From Lachnospiraceae bacterium UBA4292 (GTDB taxonomy: Bacteria > Bacillota > Clostridia > Lachnospirales > Lachnospiraceae), in assembly GCA_002395865.1 (NCBI GenBank), contig DGVE01000105.1:1-5768 (forward strand): DNA of 5,768 bases, read 5' to 3'. A program made the translations under genes and the position numbers. Positions 5,216-5,768 of this stretch are shown piece by piece (within the stretch, counting starts at the first letter, position 1; every line of letters starts with the position of its first letter). The notes beneath the pieces were generated by a model. The model had not been told where the DNA came from. It saw only the letters and a program-made list of their open reading frames with translations, and did no database searches.

Positions 5216-5768
5216 ATGATAGAGAAGATAACCGAAATTAACGATTATATAAACGGCCTCGTGTGGGGCTGGCCGGCGCTGATACTTTTGGGAGCGACGG
5301 GCGTGATCCTGACTCTTATGACAGGCTTCTTCCAGATAAGACATTTCGTTTACTGGATGAAGCATACCGTGGGCGCCATTTTCATGGACAGCCATGTGAC
5401 CGGTCACACGAAGGACAGGACCATATCGCAGTTTCAGTCCCTGTGTACCGCGCTCGCGGCTACAGTCGGCACCGGCAATATCGTCGGCGTGGCGGGAGCC
5501 ATAGCCACGGGCGGTCCCGGAGCCGTGTTCTGGATGTGGGTCATCGCCTTCTTCGGCATGATGACCAACTACTCAGAGAACGTGCTTGGTATCCTCTACA
5601 GAAGGAAGAGTGCCACAGGTGAGTGGCACGGCGGCGCGATGTACTATCTTCGCGACGGTCTGGGAGCGAAGAAGGGCTGCAGGATGATCGGAGCTGTGCT
5701 CGCGGTCCTCTTTTCGATATTCTGCGTTCTGGCATCGTTCGGTATCGGCAATATGAGCCAGGTCAACT
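5216..5768 (+). CDS. AGCS-family sodium:alanine/glycine symporter, N-terminal part
   Basis: The frame is open from ATG 5216 to the window edge: 184 codons plus one base, out of roughly 450-480 residues usual for the family. It encodes a plasma-membrane carrier that imports alanine or glycine with sodium ions. The AGCS signature is complete at residues 99-114 (GGPGAVFWMWVIAFFG). Other family hallmarks are GFFQIRHF at 37-44, the SQFQSLCTALAATVGTGN stretch at 71-88 in the conserved core of the transporter, and YYLRDGLG at 143-150. Hydrophobic segments are visible at about 18-39, 76-98, 101-116 and 156-178. It follows a strong terminator, so it is probably transcribed on its own or with genes beyond the window. 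Family is certain; whether alanine, glycine or another small amino acid is preferred cannot be told. Confidence 0.95.
   Translation, partial: MIEKITEINDYINGLVWGWPALILLGATGVILTLMTGFFQIRHFVYWMKHTVGAIFMDSHVTGHTKDRTISQFQSLCTALAATVGTGNIVGVAGAIATGGPGAVFWMWVIAFFGMMTNYSENVLGILYRRKSATGEWHGGAMYYLRDGLGAKKGCRMIGAVLAVLFSIFCVLASFGIGNMSQVN

Noticed and set aside
5263..5622. 119-codon + strand open frame
   Set aside because: Frame-shifted shadow of the symporter gene, whose own frame carries the full AGCS signature and remains open to the window end.

Overview
The window looks like chromosomal DNA of a Gram-positive, Clostridia-type bacterium, most likely Lachnospiraceae-like. This is an inference from gene content and signals: strong AGGAGG-type ribosome sites, sigma-A style promoters, intrinsic terminators, a lipoprotein amidase with the clostridial EP-x-GPGS insert, a zinc-ribbon/beta-propeller membrane protein, and a DUF815-type ATPase with a long N-terminal extension. 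No marker gene fixes the taxon.

Layout from left to right, all genes on the + strand: the 3' end of a tRNA (1-29); a possible promoter, then a DUF815-type AAA+ ATPase (103-1404); a 78-residue protein of unknown function whose ATG overlaps the ATPase stop codon (1404-1640); a 94-base gap carrying what looks like an interspersed 'GAGCGAACGAAG' repeat; a lipoprotein N-acetylmuramoyl-L-alanine amidase (1735-2985); a 456-base non-coding region; a zinc-ribbon/membrane/beta-propeller protein (3442-5100) with a clear promoter, ribosome site and terminator of its own; and the first 184 codons of an AGCS-family sodium:alanine/glycine symporter (5216 to the window end).

The ATPase and the small protein are almost certainly co-transcribed and translationally coupled. 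The amidase follows with no convincing promoter and may be read from the same transcript or from a promoter I could not recognise. The propeller gene is a separate unit. The symporter starts a further unit downstream of a good terminator. The proteins do not form an obvious pathway: the amidase acts on cell-wall peptidoglycan, the propeller protein is predicted to expose a large domain outside the cell, and the symporter is a plasma-membrane amino-acid importer.

The least ordinary part is the non-coding stretch 2986-3441. It holds two related long hairpins in opposite orientation (3004-3072 and 3134-3203) whose outer stems differ by paired, compensating changes. The right edge of the second hairpin runs directly into two copies of a 46-base direct repeat (3200-3245 and 3255-3300). 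After these come AT-rich promoter sequences for the propeller gene. The coding genes themselves are recognisable family members. I found no convincing new defence or mobile system.
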